NCBI GenBank assembly: GCA_965658595.1 | Contig: CBFHSW010000009.1 | Location: 1-7,461, forward strand | Direction: 5' to 3' | Source: UBA1858 sp965658595 | GTDB taxonomy: Bacteria > Pseudomonadota > Gammaproteobacteria > UBA4575 | Length of the DNA: 7,461 bases | In this document: positions 6,621 through 7,461 of the stretch, one piece after another | How positions within the stretch are numbered: position 1 is the first letter of the stretch | How the letters are laid out: every line of letters starts with the position of its first letter | Position numbers and translations under genes: made by a program | The notes under the pieces: model-generated | What the model was told of the DNA's origin: nothing | Database searches by the model: none | The model's input: only the letters and a program-made list of their open reading frames with translations

Positions 6621-7461
6621 TCAGAAATACTGAGAAAGGCGCAGAGTAAAGAAGTTATCCTGCTTAAAAGCAGTAGTAATAGCGTCATTAGAGGCATTAA
6701 TAAATAGCTGTGTTTCTATTTCAACTTTAAGACTATTGCCTATTCTGCGTTCAGCTTCGATTCTAAGACTGCCAGATTCATTTTCCAGATCACGCATCAT
6801 GCCAGCAAGAAATGCAGTGTCTTGCATATCATTCAATGAGTAACGCAAGCCAACGAATAAATCATTGTTAAATATTGTTGCAGGTGCTTGAGTTGAATCT
6901 CTACCGTCATAAAGGTGCTCTAACAATAAACCAATATCTGCGCCACTATTAAATACTTGATAAAAAGCGTATTCAAATCCGGCTACCGAGGCTAGAAATG
7001 TGTGCCCCTGCCCTGCGCGTACAAGTCCTTCAAATTTCCATAACAGAGCATCTTGTGTGTATTGTAGATCCAAGCCTAATTGTTCAATTTGGTCATAGTA
7101 AGGTACCAATTGATGACCGTTGCCATTGACGACCAAGCGTGGCTCACGACTGGTCCCTGTGAACAAGCTTACCCCCACATCCCAGTCACCTAAATAATGT
7201 GAGTAGCGCAATGCCCAATCGTTGTGCCATTGTTCGTCATCATGTTGATAACGTGCAGCTGAAATATCCACGGGCAAACCAGCTCGAAGTCGACCTTTAT
7301 CACCAGTAAATGTCCGCTCACGAAAATGTGGCATTAAATAAAAATCAAAGCGACCAATGTCATATTGGGCACTGGCATTAAACATTAACTGTCCGAGAAA
7401 ATCTTCTTCATCAATGTTATCAACACTATCAACTTGATTGATGATATTAATCAGATGTCGT
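6621..7461 (-). CDS. Outer-membrane beta-barrel protein of unknown function (3' part, start outside window)
   Basis: The frame is open from the stop at 6623-6621 through the right edge, giving at least 279 C-terminal residues. The first Met in the window (codon at 7385-7383) is not the start, because 25 more in-frame codons precede it, including DNIDEEDFLGQL. The protein has alternating polar and hydrophobic stretches typical of barrel strands, such as WALRYSHYLGDWDVGVSLF, DLFVGLRYSLND and SLKVEIETQLFI. It ends RLSQYF, the C-terminal aromatic signal read by the BAM machinery. A segment RERTFTGDKGRLRAGLPVD and another GTSREPRL look like conserved loops. I recognise the general type, a conserved proteobacterial barrel, but cannot name a family or substrate. 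Any signal peptide lies beyond the window. It converges on valS with 22 bases between stops, so it is a separate transcription unit. Barrel nature is well supported; function is not. Confidence 0.8.
   Translation of the reverse strand, partial: RHLINIINQVDSVDNIDEEDFLGQLMFNASAQYDIGRFDFYLMPHFRERTFTGDKGRLRAGLPVDISAARYQHDDEQWHNDWALRYSHYLGDWDVGVSLFTGTSREPRLVVNGNGHQLVPYYDQIEQLGLDLQYTQDALLWKFEGLVRAGQGHTFLASVAGFEYAFYQVFNSGADIGLLLEHLYDGRDSTQAPATIFNNDLFVGLRYSLNDMQDTAFLAGMMRDLENESGSLRIEAERRIGNSLKVEIETQLFINASNDAITTAFKQDNFFTLRLSQYF

Noticed and set aside
6621..7385. Treating the barrel gene as complete from the Met at 7385
   Set aside because: The frame stays open for 25 more codons to the window edge, the Met lacks a ribosome site, and a start there would leave no signal peptide for an outer-membrane protein.
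1..7461. CRISPR arrays, tRNA or rRNA genes, insertion sequences, riboswitches or a defence island
   Set aside because: No regularly spaced repeats, cloverleaf, transposase or paired terminal repeats were seen, and nearly all the sequence is explained by housekeeping genes.

Overview
This window is a conserved housekeeping block from a gammaproteobacterium. The evidence is the gene order pepA-holC-valS and the presence of HolC (DNA polymerase III chi), which is largely confined to gamma- and betaproteobacteria. XerD precedes what looks like a small exported-protein gene, the usual place of dsbC. A beta-barrel protein ending in phenylalanine shows a diderm envelope. The DNA leans moderately to AT, with many TTA leucine and AAA lysine codons. 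Base and codon use look even across the window, and I see no insertion sequence, integrase cassette, tRNA, rRNA or CRISPR array. I cannot name the genus from this sequence.

Layout: on the minus strand at the left edge is the first 15 codons of an exported protein, probably DsbC, preceded by xerD (137-1060, minus). A 193-base divergent spacer separates xerD from a small RDD-family membrane protein gene (1254-1688, plus). A 169-base spacer follows with a plausible promoter and a small inverted repeat. Then comes the co-directional run pepA (1858-3351), holC (3381-3806) and valS (3833-6598), with gaps of 29 and 26 bases, which reads as one operon. Converging on valS with only 22 bases between stop codons is the 3' part of an outer-membrane beta-barrel gene (6621 to the right edge, minus); its start lies outside the window.

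Function: XerD resolves chromosome dimers, PepA is a cytosolic leucyl aminopeptidase, HolC links the replicative clamp loader to SSB, and ValS charges tRNA-Val. In E. coli PepA is also a DNA-binding accessory factor for XerCD recombination at plasmid cer sites, so xerD and pepA lying under 1 kb apart is worth noting, but nothing here shows a functional link. All recognisable enzymes keep their catalytic residues and are full length. I found no convincing undescribed system; the findings are modest. The main ones are an RDD gene next to pepA with no lptF/lptG between them, an antisense hydrophobic reading frame starting head-to-head on the pepA start codon, and an unassigned outer-membrane protein family.
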